This document shows positions 26,603 to 40,500 of a stretch of DNA of 64,000 bases, one piece after another. Numbering within the stretch: the first letter of the stretch is position 1; every line of letters begins with the position of its first letter. Made by a program: the position numbers and the translations under genes. This DNA comes from Fasciola hepatica (lineage: Eukaryota > Platyhelminthes > Trematoda > Plagiorchiida > Fasciolidae), in contig CANUEZ040000191.1 in NCBI GenBank assembly GCA_948099385.1, positions 7,626,001 through 7,690,000 on the forward strand, read 5' to 3'. Under the pieces are notes generated by a model. It ran no database searches. It saw nothing but the letters and a program-made list of their open reading frames with translations, and was not told the origin of the DNA.

Positions 26603-29600
26603 AAGTAAAACCAAGGCATTCCCTTATGAACAATCCCCACACAGATTGCTCATACAATGCAATAGAGCAGTAGCAGAGTAGATTTGTATAATATGATTCT
26701 CCATGCAGCTTGAACACTGAACTGACCATTGAAAATGATGGAAGCACTGTAGAGCTGTTTGATCCGCTAAGGGAATCATGAGCATTGCACATGGACAGAG
26801 CCCACACGGGGACACGAACAAGGGTTTGGGTGAACGATTGTCAGTCGAACACCCAAACCACAAGGCTATCCGATATGGGTCTCAACGCTTTGTTCAACAT
26901 ATACAATACATGATATAGCACAATCCCCAAATTGGCTTCGGCTTTCGCTTTCGCTTTGAACGGTAACAACCAAATTCTCGCGCACCGACCCAATCCAATT
27001 TTCCATCACTTCTCTATTTATGGGCCTAAGTAAAACCAAGGCATTCCCTTTTGCACAATCCCCACACAGATTGCTCATGCAATGCAATAGAGCAGTAGCA
27101 GAGCAGATTTGTATAATATGATTCTCCATGCAGCTTGAACACTGAACTGACCATTGAAAATGATGGAAGCACTGTACAGCTGTTTGATCCGCTAAGGGAA
27201 TCATGAGCATTGCACATGGACAGAGCCCATTCGGGGACACGAACAAGGGTTGGGGTGAACGCATGTCAGTCGAACACCCAAACCACAAGGCTATCCGATA
27301 TGGGTCTCAACGCTTTGTTCAACATATACACTACATGATATAGCACAATCCCCGAATTGGCTTCGGCTTTCGCTTTCGCTTTTAACGGTTACAATCAAAT
27401 TCTCGCACACCGATCCAATCCTATTTTCCATCACTTCTCTATTTATGGGCCTAAGTAAAACCAAGGCATTCCCTTATGAACAATCCCCACACAGATTGCT
27501 CATACAATGCAATAGAGCAGTAGCAGAGTAGATTTGTATAATATGATTCTCCATGCAGCTTGAACACTGAACTGACCATTGAAAATGATGGAAGCGCTGT
27601 ACAGCTGTTTGATCCGCTAAGGGAATCATGAGCATTGCACATGGACGGAGCCCACACGGGGACACGAACAAGGGTTGGGGTGAACGATTGTCAGTCGAAC
27701 ACCCAAACCACAAGGCTATCCGATATGGGTCTCAACGCTTTGTTCAACATATACACTACATGATATAGCACAATCCCCAAATTGGCTTCGGCTTTCGCTT
27801 TCGCTTTGAACGGTAACAACCAAATTCTCGCACACCGATCCAATCCTATGTTCCATCACTTCTCTATTTATGGGCCTTAGTAAAACCAAGGCATTCCCTT
27901 ATGAACAATCCCCACACAGATTGCTCATGCAATGCAATAGAGCAGTAGCAGAGTAGATTTGTATAATATGATTCTCCATGCAGCTTGAACACTGAACTGA
28001 CCATTGAAAATGATGGAAGCACTGTAGAGCTGTTTGATCCGCTAAGGGAATCATGAGCATTGCACATGGACAGAGCCCACACGGGGACACGAAACAGGGA
28101 TGGGGTGAACGATTGTCAGTCGAACACCCAAACCACAAGGCTATCCGATATGGGTCTGAACGCTTTGTTCAACATATACAATACATGATATAGCACAATC
28201 CCCAAATTAGCTTCGGCTTTCGCTTTCGCTTTGAACGGTAACAACCAAATTCTCGCACACCGATCCAATCCCATGTTCCATCACTTCTCTATTTATGGGC
28301 CTAAGTAAAACCAAGGCATTCCCTTATGAACAATCCCCACACAGATTGCTCATACAATGCAATAGAGCAGTAGCAGAGTAGATTTGTATAATATGATTCT
28401 CCATGCAGCTTGAACACTGAACTGACCATTGAAAATGATGGAAGCACTGTAGAGCTGTTTGATCGGCTAAGGGAATCATGAGCATTGCACATGGACAGAG
28501 CCCACACGGGGACACGAACAAGGGTTGGGGTGAACGATTGTCAGTCGAACACCAAAACCGCAAGGCTATCCGATATGGGTCTCAACGCTTTGTTCAACAT
28601 ATACACTACATGATATAGCACAATCCCCAAATTGGCTTCGGCTTTCGCTTTCGCTTTGAACGGTAACAACCAAATTCTCGCACACCGATCCAATCCTATG
28701 TTCCATCACTTCTCTATTTATGGGCCTAAGTAAAACCAAGGCATTCCCTTATGAACAATCCCCACACAGATTGCTCATACAATGCAATAGAGCAGTAGCA
28801 GAGTACATTTGTATAATGTGATTCTCCATGCAGCTTGAACACTGAACTGACAATTGAAAATGATGGAAGCACTGTACAGCTGTTTGATCCGCTAAGGGAA
28901 TCATGAGCATTGCACATGGACAGAGCCCACACGGGGACACGAACAAGGGTTGGGGTGAACGATTGTCAGTCGAACACCCAAACCACAAGGCTATCCGATA
29001 TGGGTCTCAACGCTTTGTTCAACATATACAATACATGATATAGCACAATCCCCAAATTGGCTTCGGCTTTCGCTTTCGCTTTGAACGGTAACAATAAAAT
29101 TCTCGCACACCGATCCAATCCTATGTTCCATCACTTCTCTATTTATGGGCCTAAGTAAAACCAAGGCATTCCCTTATGAACAATCCCCACACAGATTGCT
29201 CATACAATGCAATAGAGCAGTAGCAGAGTAGATTTGTATAATATGATTCTCCATGCAGCTTGAACACTGAACTGACCATTGAAAATGATGGAAGCACTGT
29301 ACAGCTGGTTCATCCGCTAAGGGAATCATGAGCATTGCACATGGACAGAGCCCACACGGAGACACGAACAAGGGTCGGGGTTAGGGATTGTCAGTCGAAC
29401 ACCCAAACCACAAGGCTATCCGATATGGGTCTCAACGCTTTGTTCAACATATACAATACATGATATAGCACAGTCCCCAAATTGGCTTCGGCTTTCGCTT
29501 TCGCTTTGAACGGTAACAACCAAATTCTCGCACACCGATCCAATCCTATGTTCCATCACTTCTCTATTTATGGGCCTAAGTAAAACCAAGGCATTCCCTT

Positions 29601-30002
29601 ATGAACAATCCCCACACAGATTGCTCATGCAATGCAATAGAGCAGTAGCAGAGTAGATTTGTATAATATGATTCTGCAAGCAGCTTGAACACTGAACTGA
29701 CCATTGAAAATGATGGAAGCACTGTAGAGCTGTTTGATCCGCTAAGGGAATCATGAGCATTGCACATGGACAGAGCCCACACGGAGACACGAACAAGGGT
29801 TGGGGTGAACGAATGTCAGTCGAACACCCAAACCACAAGGCTATCCGATATGGGTCTGAACGCTTTGTTCAACTTATACACTACATGATATAGCACAATC
29901 CCCAAATTGGCTTCGGCTTTCGCTTTCGCTTTGAACGGTAACAACCAAATTCTCGCACACCGATCCAATCCTATGTTCCATCACTTCTCTATTTATGGGC
30001 CT
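26603..30002 (+). repeat. Array block 6
   Basis: Units starting 26603, 27028, 27453, 27878, 28303, 28728, 29153 and 29578, all 425 bp. The one-base loss that shortens the preceding unit is the missing C in TATGGGCTAAG near 26600. Unit 27028 repeats the rare CCCTTTTGCACAATCC of unit 21079. Unit 27878 has AAACAGGGATGG as in unit 8755. CTATGTTCC, later typical of domain B, predominates from here. Confidence 0.95.
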
Positions 30003-32123
30003 AAGTAAAACCAAAGCATTCCCTTATGAACAATCCACACAGATTGCTCATACAATGCAATAGAGCAGTAGCAGAGTAGATTTGTATAATATGATTCTCC
30101 ATGCAGCTTGAACACTGAACTGACCATTGAAAATGATGGAAGCACTGTAGAGCTGTTTGATCCGCTAAGGGAATCATGAGCATTGCACATGGACAGAGCC
30201 CACACGGTGACACGAACAAGGGTTGGGGAGAACGAATGTCAGTCGAACACCCAAACCACAAGGCTATCCGATATGGGTCTCAACGCTTTGTTCAACATAT
30301 ACAATACATTATGTAGCACAATCCCCAAATTGGATTCGGCTTTCGCTTTCGCCTTGAACGGTAACAATCAAATTCTCGCGCACCGATCCAATCCTATGTT
30401 CCATCACTTCTCTATATATGGGCCTGAGTAAATCCAAGGAATTCCCTTATGAACAATCCCCACACAGATTGCTCATACAATGCAATAGAGCAGTAGCAGA
30501 GTAGATTTGTATAATATGATTCTGCATGCAGCTTGAACACTGAACTGACCATTGAAAATGATGGAAGCACTGTACAGCTGTTTGATCCGCTAAGGGAATC
30601 ATGAGCATTGCACATGGACAGAGCCCACACGGCGACACGAACAAGTGTTGGAGTGAACGATTGTCAGTCGAACACCCAAACCACAAGGCTATCGGAATTG
30701 GGTCTCAACGCTTTGTTCAACATATACAATACGTGATAAAGCACAATCCCCAAATTGGCTTCGGCTTTCGCTTTCGCTTTGAACGGTAACAACCAAATTC
30801 TCGCACACCGATCCAATCCCATGTTCCATCACTCCTCAATTTATGGGCCTAAGTAAAACCAAGGCATTCCCTTATGAACAATCCCCACAGATTGCTCATA
30901 CAATGCAATAGAGCAGTAGCAGAGTAGATTTGTATAATATGATTCTCGATGCAGCTTGAACACTGAACTGACCATTGAAAATGATGGAAGCACTGTACAG
31001 CTGTTTGAACCGCTAAGGGAATCATGAGCATTGCACATGGACAGAGCCCACACGGGGACACGAACAAGGGTTGGGGTGAACGATTGTCAGTCGAACACCC
31101 AAACCACAAGGCTATCCGATGTGGGTCTCAACGCTTTGTTCAGCATATACATTATATGATATAGCACAATCCCCAAATTGGCTTCGGCTTTCGCTTTCGC
31201 TTTGAACGGTAACAACCAAATTCTCGCACACCGATCCAATCCTATGTTCCATCACTTCTCTATTTATGGGCCTAAGTAAAACCAAGGCATTCCCTTATGA
31301 ACAATCCCCACACAGATTGCTCATACAATGCAATAGAGCAGTAGCAGAGTAGATTTGTATAATATGATTCTCCATGCAGCTTGAACACTGAACTGACCAT
31401 TGAAAATGATGGAAGCACTGTAGAGCTGTTTGATCCGCTAAGGGAATCATGAGCATTGCACATGGACAGAGCCCACACGGGGACACGAACAAGGGTTTGG
31501 GTGAACGAACGTCAGTCGAAATCCCAAACCACAAGGCTATCCGATATGGGTCTGAACGCTTTGTTCAACATATACAATACATGATATAGCACAATCCCCA
31601 AATTGGATTCGGCTTTCGCTTTCGCTTTGAACGGTAACAACCAAAATCTCGCACACCGATCCAATCTTATGTTCCATCACTTCTCTATTTATGGGCCTAA
31701 GTAAAACCAAGGCATTCCCTTATGAACAATCCCCACACAGATTGCTCATACAATGCAATAGAGCAGTAGCAGAGTACATTTGTATAATATGATTCTCCAT
31801 GCAGCTTGAACACTGAACTGACCATTGAAAATTATGGAAGCACTGTACAGCTGTTTGATCCGCTAAGGGAATCATGAGCATTGCACATGGACAGAGCCCA
31901 CACGGGGACACGAACAAGGGTTGGGGTGAACGAATGTCAGTCGAACACCCAAACCACAAGGCTATCCGATATGGGTCTCAACGCTTTGTTCAACATATAC
32001 AACACATGATGTAGCACAATCCCCAAATTGGCTTCGGCTTTCGCTTTCGCTTTGAACGGTACCAATCAAATTCTCGCACACCGATCCAATCCTATGTTCC
32101 ATCACTTCTCTATTTATGGGCCT
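30003..32123 (+). repeat. Transition between length classes
   Basis: Units starting 30003 (423 bp), 30426 (425), 30851 (423), 31274 (425) and 31699 (425). Both forms of the CC indel alternate. Private changes are denser than in the neighbours, for example ATTATGTAGCAC near 30309, AAGTGTTGGAG near 30644 and GTTTGAACCGC near 31005. The last CGCGCACC I noticed is near 30377. Confidence 0.85.
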
Positions 32124-32940
32124 AAGTAAAACCAAGGCATTCCTTTATGAACAATCCACACAGATTGCTCATACAATGCAATAGAGCAGTAGCAGAGTAT
32201 ATTTGTATAATATGATTCTCCATGCAGCTTGAACACTGAACTGACCATTGAAAATGATGGAAGCACTGTACAGCTGTTTGATCCGCTAAGGGAATCATGA
32301 GCATTGCACATGGACAGAGCCCACACGGGGACACGAACAAGGGTTGGGGTGAACGAATGTCAGTCGAACACCCAAACCACAAGGCTATCCGATATGGGTC
32401 CCAACGCTTTGTTCAACATATACAATACATGATATAGCACAATCCCCAAATTGGCTTCGGCTTTCGCTTTCGCTTTGAACTGTAACAACCAAATTCTCGC
32501 ACACCGTACCAATCCTATGTTCCATCACTTCTCTATTTATGGGCCTAAGTAAAACCAAGGCATTCCCTTATGAACAATCCACACAGATTGCTCATACAAT
32601 GCAATAGAGCAGTAGCAGAGTAGATTTGTATCATATGATTCTCCATGCAGCTTGAACACTGAACTGACCATTGAAAATTATTGAAGCACTGTACAGCTGT
32701 TTGATCCGCTAAGGGAATCATGAGCATTGCACATGGAGAGAGCCCACACGGGGACACGAACAAGGGTTCGGGTGAACGATTGTCAGTCGAACACCCAAAC
32801 CACAAGGCTATCCGATATGGGTCTCAACGCTTTGTTCAACATATACACTACATGATATAGCACAATCCCCAAATTGGCTTCGGCTTTCGCTTTCGCTTCG
32901 AACTGTAACAACCAAATTCTCGCACACCGATCCAATCCCA

Positions 32941-34541
32941 TGTTCCATCACTTCTCTATTTATGGGCCTAAGTAAAACCAAGGCATTCCCTTATGAACAA
33001 TCCACACAGATTGCTCATACAATGCAATAGAGCAGTAGCAGAGTAGATTTGTACAATATGATTCTCCATGCAGCTTGAACACTGAACTGACCATTGAAAA
33101 TTATGGAAGCACTGTACAGCTGTTTGATCCGCTAAGGGAATCATTAGCATTGCACATGGACAGAGCCCACACGGGGACACGAACAAGGGTTCGGGTGAAC
33201 GATTGTCAGTCGAACACCCAAACCACAAGGCTATCCGATATGGGTCTCAACGCTTTGTTCAACATATACACTACATGATATAGCACAATCCCCAAATTGG
33301 CTTCGGCTTTCGCTTTCGCTTCGAACTGTAACAACCAAATTCTCGCACACCGATCCAATCCCATGTTCCATCACTTCTCTATTTATGGGCCTAAGTAAAA
33401 CCAACGCATTCCCTTATGAACAATCCCCACACAGATTGCTCATACAATGCAATAGAGCAGTAGCAGAGTAGATTTGTATAATATGATTCTCCATGCAGCT
33501 TGAACACTGAACTGACCATTGAAAATTATGGAAGCACTGTACAGCTGTTTGATCCGCTAAGGGAATCATGAGCATTGCACATGGACAGAGCCCACTCGGA
33601 GACATGAACAAGGGTTGGGGTGAACGATTGTCAGTTGAACCCCCAAAACCACAAGGCTATCCGATATGGGTCTCAACGCTTTGTTCAACATATACATTAC
33701 ATGATATAGCACAATCCCCAAATTGGCTTCGGCTTTCGCTTTCGCTTTGAACGGTAACAACCAAATTCTCGCACACCGATCCAATCCTATGTTCCATCAC
33801 TTCTCTATTTATGGGCCTAAGTAAAACCAAGGCCTTCCCTTATGAACAATCCACACAGATTGCTCATACAATGCAATAGAGCAGTAGCAGAGTAGATTTG
33901 TACAATATGATTCTCCATGCAGCTTGAACACTGAACTGACCATTGAAAATGATGGAAGCACTGTACAGCTGTTTGATCCGCTAAGGGAATCATGAGCATT
34001 GCACATGGACAGAGCCCATACGGGGACACGAACAAGGGTTGGGGTGAACGAATGTCAGTCGAACACCCAAACCACAAGGCTATCCCATATGGGTCTCAAC
34101 GCTTTACTCAACATATACACTACATGATATAGCACAATCCCCAAATTGGCTTCGGCTTTCGCTTTCGCTTTGAACTGTAACAACCAAATTCTCGCACACC
34201 GTACCAATCCTATGTTCCATCACTTCTCTATTTATGGGCCTAAATAAAACCAAGGCATTCCCTTATGAACAATCCACACAGATTGCTCATACAATGCAGT
34301 AGAGCAGTAGCAGAGTAGATTTGTATCATATGATTCTCCATGCAGCTTGAACACTGAACTGACCATTGAAAATTATTGAAGCACTGTACAGCTGTTTGAT
34401 CCGCTAAGGGAATCATGAGCATTGCACATGGAGAGAGCCCACACGGGGACACGAACAAGGGTTGGGGTGAACGATTGTCAGTCGAACACCCAAACCACAA
34501 GGCTATCCGATATGGGTCTCAACGCTTTGTTCAACATATAC
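32941..34541 (+). repeat. Four-unit block duplication, copy 1
   Basis: This 1.6-kb stretch matches 35904-37503 almost base for base. Shared rare features in order: GAATCATTAGCATTG, then ACATGAACAAGGG with CAGTTGAACCCCC, then AAGGCCTTCCC and GCTTTACTCAACATATAC, then AATTATTGAAGC with CATGGAGAGAG. I saw only two differences: CAACGCATT against CAAGGCATT, and one extra A in CCCCCAAAACC. Both flanks differ between the copies, so this is a moved or converted block rather than simple tandem amplification. Confidence 0.9.
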
Positions 34542-35510
34542 AACACATGATGTAGCACAATCCCCAAATTGGCTTTGGCTTTCGCTTTCGCTTTGAACGG
34601 TACCAATCAAATTCTCGCACACCGATCCAATCCTATGTTCCATCACTTCTCTATTTATGGGCCTAAGTAAAACCAAGGCATTCCTTTATGAACAATCCAC
34701 ACAGATTGCTCATACAATGCAATAGAGCAGTAGCAGAGTATATTTGTATAATATGATTCTCCATGCAGCTTGAACACTGAACTGACCATTGAAAATGATG
34801 GAAGCACTGTAGAGCTGTTTGATCCGCTAAGGGAATCATGAGCATTGCACATGGACAGAGCCCACACGGGGACACGAACAAGGGTTCGGGTGAACGAATG
34901 TCAGTCGAACACCCAAACCACAAGGCTATCCGATATGGGTCCCAACGCTTTGTTCAACATATACAATACATGATATAGCACAATCCCCAAATTGGCTTCG
35001 GCTTTCGCTTTCGCTTTGAACTGTAACAACCAAATTCTCGCACACCGTACCAATCCTATGTTCCATCACTTCTCTATTTATGGGCCTAAGTAAAGCCAAG
35101 GCATTCCCTTATGAACAATCCACACAGATTGCTCATACAATGCAATAGAGCAGTAGCAGAGTAGATTTGTATCATATGATTCTCCATGCAGCTTGAACAC
35201 TGAACTGACCATTGAAAATTATGGAAGCACTGTACAGCTGTTTGATCCGCTAAGGGAATCATGAGCATTGCACATGGAGAGAGCCCACACGGGGACACGA
35301 ACAAGGGTTCGGGTGAACGATTGTCAGTCGAACACCCAAACCACAAGGCTATCCGATATGGGTCTCAACGCTTTGTTCAACATATACACTACATGATATA
35401 GCACAATCCCCAAATTGGCTTCGGCTTTCGCTTTCGCTTCGAACTGTAACAACCAAATTCTCGCACACCGATCCAATCCCATGTTCCATCACTTCTCTAT
35501 TTATGGGCCT
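34526..35510 (+). repeat. Two-unit block related to 31985-32969
   Basis: Offset 2,541 bp (six units). Both copies carry in order ACAACACATGATGTAGCAC, GGTACCAATC, ATTCCTTTATGAAC, AGAGTATATTTG, GGGTCCCAACGC, CACCGTACCAATCC and CATGGAGAGAG. They differ at TAGAGCTG against TACAGCTG, GGTTCGGGTG against GGTTGGGGTG, and AATTATGG against AATTATTG. It is an older copy than the 32941/35904 pair. Confidence 0.8.
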
Positions 35511-35903
35511 AAGTAAAACCAACGCATTCCCTTATGAACAATCCACACAGATTGCTCATACAATGCAATAGAGCAGTAGCAGAGTAGATTTGTATAATAT
35601 GATTCTCCATGCAGCTTGAACACTGAACTGACCATTGAAAATTATGGAAGCACTGTACAGCTGTTTGATCCGCTAAGGGAATCATGAGCATTGCACATGG
35701 ACAGAGCCCACTCGGAGACACGAACAAGGGTTGGAGTGAACGATTGTCAGTCGAACACCCAAACCACAAGGCTATCCCATATGGGTCTCAACGCTTTGTT
35801 CAACATATACAATACATGATATAGCACAATCCCAAATTGGCTTCGGCTTTCGCGTTCGCTTTGAACGGTAACAACCAAATTCTCGCACACCGATCCAATC
35901 CTA

Positions 35904-37503
35904 TGTTCCATCACTTCTCTATTTATGGGCCTAAGTAAAACCAAGGCATTCCCTTATGAACAATCCACACAGATTGCTCATACAATGCAATAGAGCAGTA
36001 GCAGAGTAGATTTGTACAATATGATTCTCCATGCAGCTTGAACACTGAACTGACCATTGAAAATTATGGAAGCACTGTACAGCTGTTTGATCCGCTAAGG
36101 GAATCATTAGCATTGCACATGGACAGAGCCCACACGGGGACACGAACAAGGGTTCGGGTGAACGATTGTCAGTCGAACACCCAAACCACAAGGCTATCCG
36201 ATATGGGTCTCAACGCTTTGTTCAACATATACACTACATGATATAGCACAATCCCCAAATTGGCTTCGGCTTTCGCTTTCGCTTCGAACTGTAACAACCA
36301 AATTCTCGCACACCGATCCAATCCCATGTTCCATCACTTCTCTATTTATGGGCCTAAGTAAAACCAAGGCATTCCCTTATGAACAATCCCCACACAGATT
36401 GCTCATACAATGCAATAGAGCAGTAGCAGAGTAGATTTGTATAATATGATTCTCCATGCAGCTTGAACACTGAACTGACCATTGAAAATTATGGAAGCAC
36501 TGTACAGCTGTTTGATCCGCTAAGGGAATCATGAGCATTGCACATGGACAGAGCCCACTCGGAGACATGAACAAGGGTTGGGGTGAACGATTGTCAGTTG
36601 AACCCCCAAACCACAAGGCTATCCGATATGGGTCTCAACGCTTTGTTCAACATATACATTACATGATATAGCACAATCCCCAAATTGGCTTCGGCTTTCG
36701 CTTTCGCTTTGAACGGTAACAACCAAATTCTCGCACACCGATCCAATCCTATGTTCCATCACTTCTCTATTTATGGGCCTAAGTAAAACCAAGGCCTTCC
36801 CTTATGAACAATCCACACAGATTGCTCATACAATGCAATAGAGCAGTAGCAGAGTAGATTTGTACAATATGATTCTCCATGCAGCTTGAACACTGAACTG
36901 ACCATTGAAAATGATGGAAGCACTGTACAGCTGTTTGATCCGCTAAGGGAATCATGAGCATTGCACATGGACAGAGCCCATACGGGGACACGAACAAGGG
37001 TTGGGGTGAACGAATGTCAGTCGAACACCCAAACCACAAGGCTATCCCATATGGGTCTCAACGCTTTACTCAACATATACACTACATGATATAGCACAAT
37101 CCCCAAATTGGCTTCGGCTTTCGCTTTCGCTTTGAACTGTAACAACCAAATTCTCGCACACCGTACCAATCCTATGTTCCATCACTTCTCTATTTATGGG
37201 CCTAAATAAAACCAAGGCATTCCCTTATGAACAATCCACACAGATTGCTCATACAATGCAGTAGAGCAGTAGCAGAGTAGATTTGTATCATATGATTCTC
37301 CATGCAGCTTGAACACTGAACTGACCATTGAAAATTATTGAAGCACTGTACAGCTGTTTGATCCGCTAAGGGAATCATGAGCATTGCACATGGAGAGAGC
37401 CCACACGGGGACACGAACAAGGGTTGGGGTGAACGATTGTCAGTCGAACACCCAAACCACAAGGCTATCCGATATGGGTCTCAACGCTTTGTTCAACATA
37501 TAC
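35904..37503 (+). repeat. Four-unit block duplication, copy 2
   Basis: Partner of 32941-34541 at an offset of 2,962-2,963 bp (seven units). Between the copies lie three units that are themselves related to the sequence just before copy 1. The overall arrangement is therefore a seven-unit higher-order repeat with internal shuffling. The match stops near 37503, where ACAATACATGATATAG replaces ACAACACATGATGTAG of copy 1. Confidence 0.9.
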
Positions 37504-40500
37504 AATACATGATATAGCACAATCCCCAAATTGGCTTCGGCTTTCGCTTTCGCTTCGAACTGTAACAACCAAATTCTCGCACACCGATCCAATCCCATGT
37601 TCCATCACTTCTCTATTTATGGGCCTAAGTAAAACCAAGGCATTCCCTTATGAACAATCCACACAGATTGCTCATACAATGCAATAGAGCAGTAGCAGAG
37701 TAAATTTGTATAATATGATTCTCCATGCAGCTTGAACACTGAACTGACCATTGAAAATTATGGAAGCACTGTACAGCTGTTTGATCCGCTAAGGGAATCA
37801 TGAGCATTGCACATGGACAGAGCCCACACGGGGACACGAACAAGGGTTGGGGTGAACGATTGTCAGTTGAACACCCAAACCACAAGGCTATCCCATATGG
37901 GTCTCAACGCTTTGTTCAACATATACAATACATGATATAGCACAATCCCCAAATTGGCTTCGGCTTTCGCTTTCGCTTTGAACGGTAACAACCAAATTCT
38001 CGCACACCGATCCAATCCTATGTTCCATCACTTCTCTATTTATGGGCCTAAGTAAAACCAAGGCATTCCCTTATGAACAATCCCCACACAGATTGCTCAT
38101 ACAATACAATAGAGCAGTAGCAGAGTAGATTTGTATAATATGATTCTCCATGCAGCTTGAACACTGAACTGACCATTGAAAATGATTGAAGCACTGTACA
38201 GCTGTTTGATCCCCTAAGGGAATCATGAGCATTGCACATGGACAGAGCCCACTCGGAGACACGAACAAGGGTTGGGGTGAACGAATGTCAGTCGAACACC
38301 CAAACCACAAGGCTATCCCATATGGGTCTCAACGCTTTGTTCAACATATACAATACATGATATAGCACAATCCCCAAATTGGCTTCGGCTTTCGCTTTCG
38401 CTTTGAACGGTAACAACCAAATTCTCGCACACCGATCCAATCCTATGTTCCATCACTTCTCTATTTATGGGCCTAAATAAAACCAAGGCATTCCCTTATG
38501 AACAATCCACACAGATTGCTCATACAATGCAATAGAGCAGTAGCAGAGTAGATTTGTATAATATGATTCTCCATGCAGCTTGACCACTGAACTGACCATT
38601 GAAAATGATGGAAGCACTGTAGAGCTGTTTGATCCGCTAAGGGAATCATGAGCATTGCACATGGACAGAGCCCACACGGGGACACGAACAAGGGTTGGGG
38701 TGAACGATTGTCAGTTGAACACCCAAAACCACAAGGCTATCCCATATGGGTCTCAACGCTTTGTTCAACATATACACTACATGATATAGCACAATCCCCA
38801 AATTGGCTTCGGCTTTCGCTTTCGCTTTGAACGGTAACAACCAAATTCTCGCACACCGATCCAATCCTATGTTCCATCACTTCTCTATTTATGGGCCTAA
38901 ATAAAGCCAAGGCATTCCCTTGTGAACAATCTACACAGAATGCTCATACAATGCAATAGAGCAGTAGCAGAGTAGATTTGTATAATACGATTCTCCATGC
39001 AGCTTAACCACGGAACTGACCATTGAAAATGATGGAAGCACTGCATAGCTGTTTTATCCGCTAAGGGAATCATGAGCATTGCACATGGACAGAGCCCACT
39101 CGGAGACACGAACAAGGGTTGGGGTGAACGAATGTCAGTCGAACACCCAAACCACAAGGCTATCCCATATGGGTCTCAACGCTTTGTTCAACATATACAA
39201 CACATGATATAGCACAATCCCCAAATTGGCTTCGGCTTTCGCTTTCGCTTTGAACGGTAACAACCAAATTCTCGCACACCGATCCAATCCTATGTTCCAT
39301 CACTTCTCTATTTATGGGCCTAAGTAAAACCAAGGCATTCCCTTATGAACAATCCACACAGATTGCTCATACAATGCAATAGAGCAGTAGCAGAGTAGAT
39401 TTGTATAATATGATTCTCCATGCAGCTTGAACACTGAACTGACCATTGAAAATGATGGAAGCACTGTACAGCTGTTTGATCCGCTAAGGGAATCATGAGC
39501 ATTGCACATGGACAGAGCCCATACGGAGACACGAACAAGGGTTGGGGTGAACGAATATCAGTCGAACACCCAAACCACAAGGCTATCCGATGTGGGTCTC
39601 AACGCTTTGTTCAACATATACAATACATGATATAGCACAATCCCCAAATTGGCTTCGGATTTCGCTTTCGCTTTGAACGGTAACAACCAAATTCTCGCAC
39701 ACCGATCCAATCCTATGTTCCATCACTTCTCTATTTATGGGCCTAAATAAAGCCAAGGCATTCCCTTATGAACAATCCACACAGATTGCTCATACAATGC
39801 AATAGAGCAGTAGCAGAGTAGATTTGTATAATATGATTCTCCATGCAGCTTGAACACTGAACTGACCATTGAAAATGATGGAAGCACTGTGCAGCTTTTT
39901 GATCCACTAAGGGAATCATGAGCATTGCACATGGACAGAGCCCATACGGAGACACGAACAAGGGTTGGGGTGAACGAATGTCAGTCGAACACCCAAACCA
40001 CAAGGCTATCCCATATGGGTCTCAACGCTTTGTTCAACATATACACTACATGATATAGCACAATCCCCAAATTGGCTTCGGCTTTCGCTTTCGCTTTGAA
40101 CGGTAACAACCAAATTCTCGCACACCGATCCAATCCTATGTTCCATCACTTCTCTATTTATGGGCCTAAATAAAGCCAAGGCATTCCCTTATGAACAATC
40201 CACACAGATTGCTCATACAATGCAATAGAGCAGTAGCAGAGTAGATTTGTATAATATGATTCTCCATGCAGCTTGAACACTGAACTGACCATTGAAAATG
40301 ATGGAAGCACTGTACAGCTTTTTGATCCGCTAAGGGAATCATGAGCATTGCACATGGACAGAGCCCACACGGGGACACGAACAAGGGTTGGGGTGAACGA
40401 ATGTCAGTCGAACACCCAAACCACAAGGCTATCCCATATGGGTCTCAACGCTTTGTTCAACATATACATTACATGATATAGCACAATCCCCAAATTGGCT

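Larger units (their letters stand above)
1..32123 (+). repeat. Array domain A: mainly 425-bp monomers
   Basis: Seventy-five complete units; 66 are 425 bp. The defining site is AATCCCCACACAG at unit positions 30-42, four C where domain B has two. Common companions are CGCGCACCGATCC (alternating with CGCACACC), CTATTTTCCATC, CCGATATGGG and either CTCAAAGCTTTG or CTGAACGCTTTG. Five units are 423 bp here (starting 261, 2809, 6632, 30003, 30851) because they carry the CC form. The domain B state CTATGTTCC becomes frequent only from about 27.8 kb, so the change to domain B is a gradient rather than a clean joint. Confidence 0.9.
32124..38049 (+). repeat. Array block 7, containing two interleaved block duplications
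   Basis: Units starting 32124, 32547, 32970, 33393, 33819, 34242, 34665, 35088, 35511, 35933, 36356, 36781, 37204 and 37627. All are 423 bp except 33393 (426, four C plus an extra A in CCCCCAAAACC), 35511 (422, one C lost in CAATCCCAAATTGG) and 36356 (425). The subfamily with TATCATATG, AATTATTGAAGC and CATGGAGAGAG is seen at 32547, 34242 and 37204. Confidence 0.95.

Noticed and set aside
19824..27288. Longer minus-strand frames of about 138-140 codons (19824-20240, 20917-21339, 26866-27288)
   Set aside because: They are produced by chance loss of a start or stop, or by an indel in single units. The two 140-codon cases coincide with a duplicated block. No neighbouring unit preserves them.
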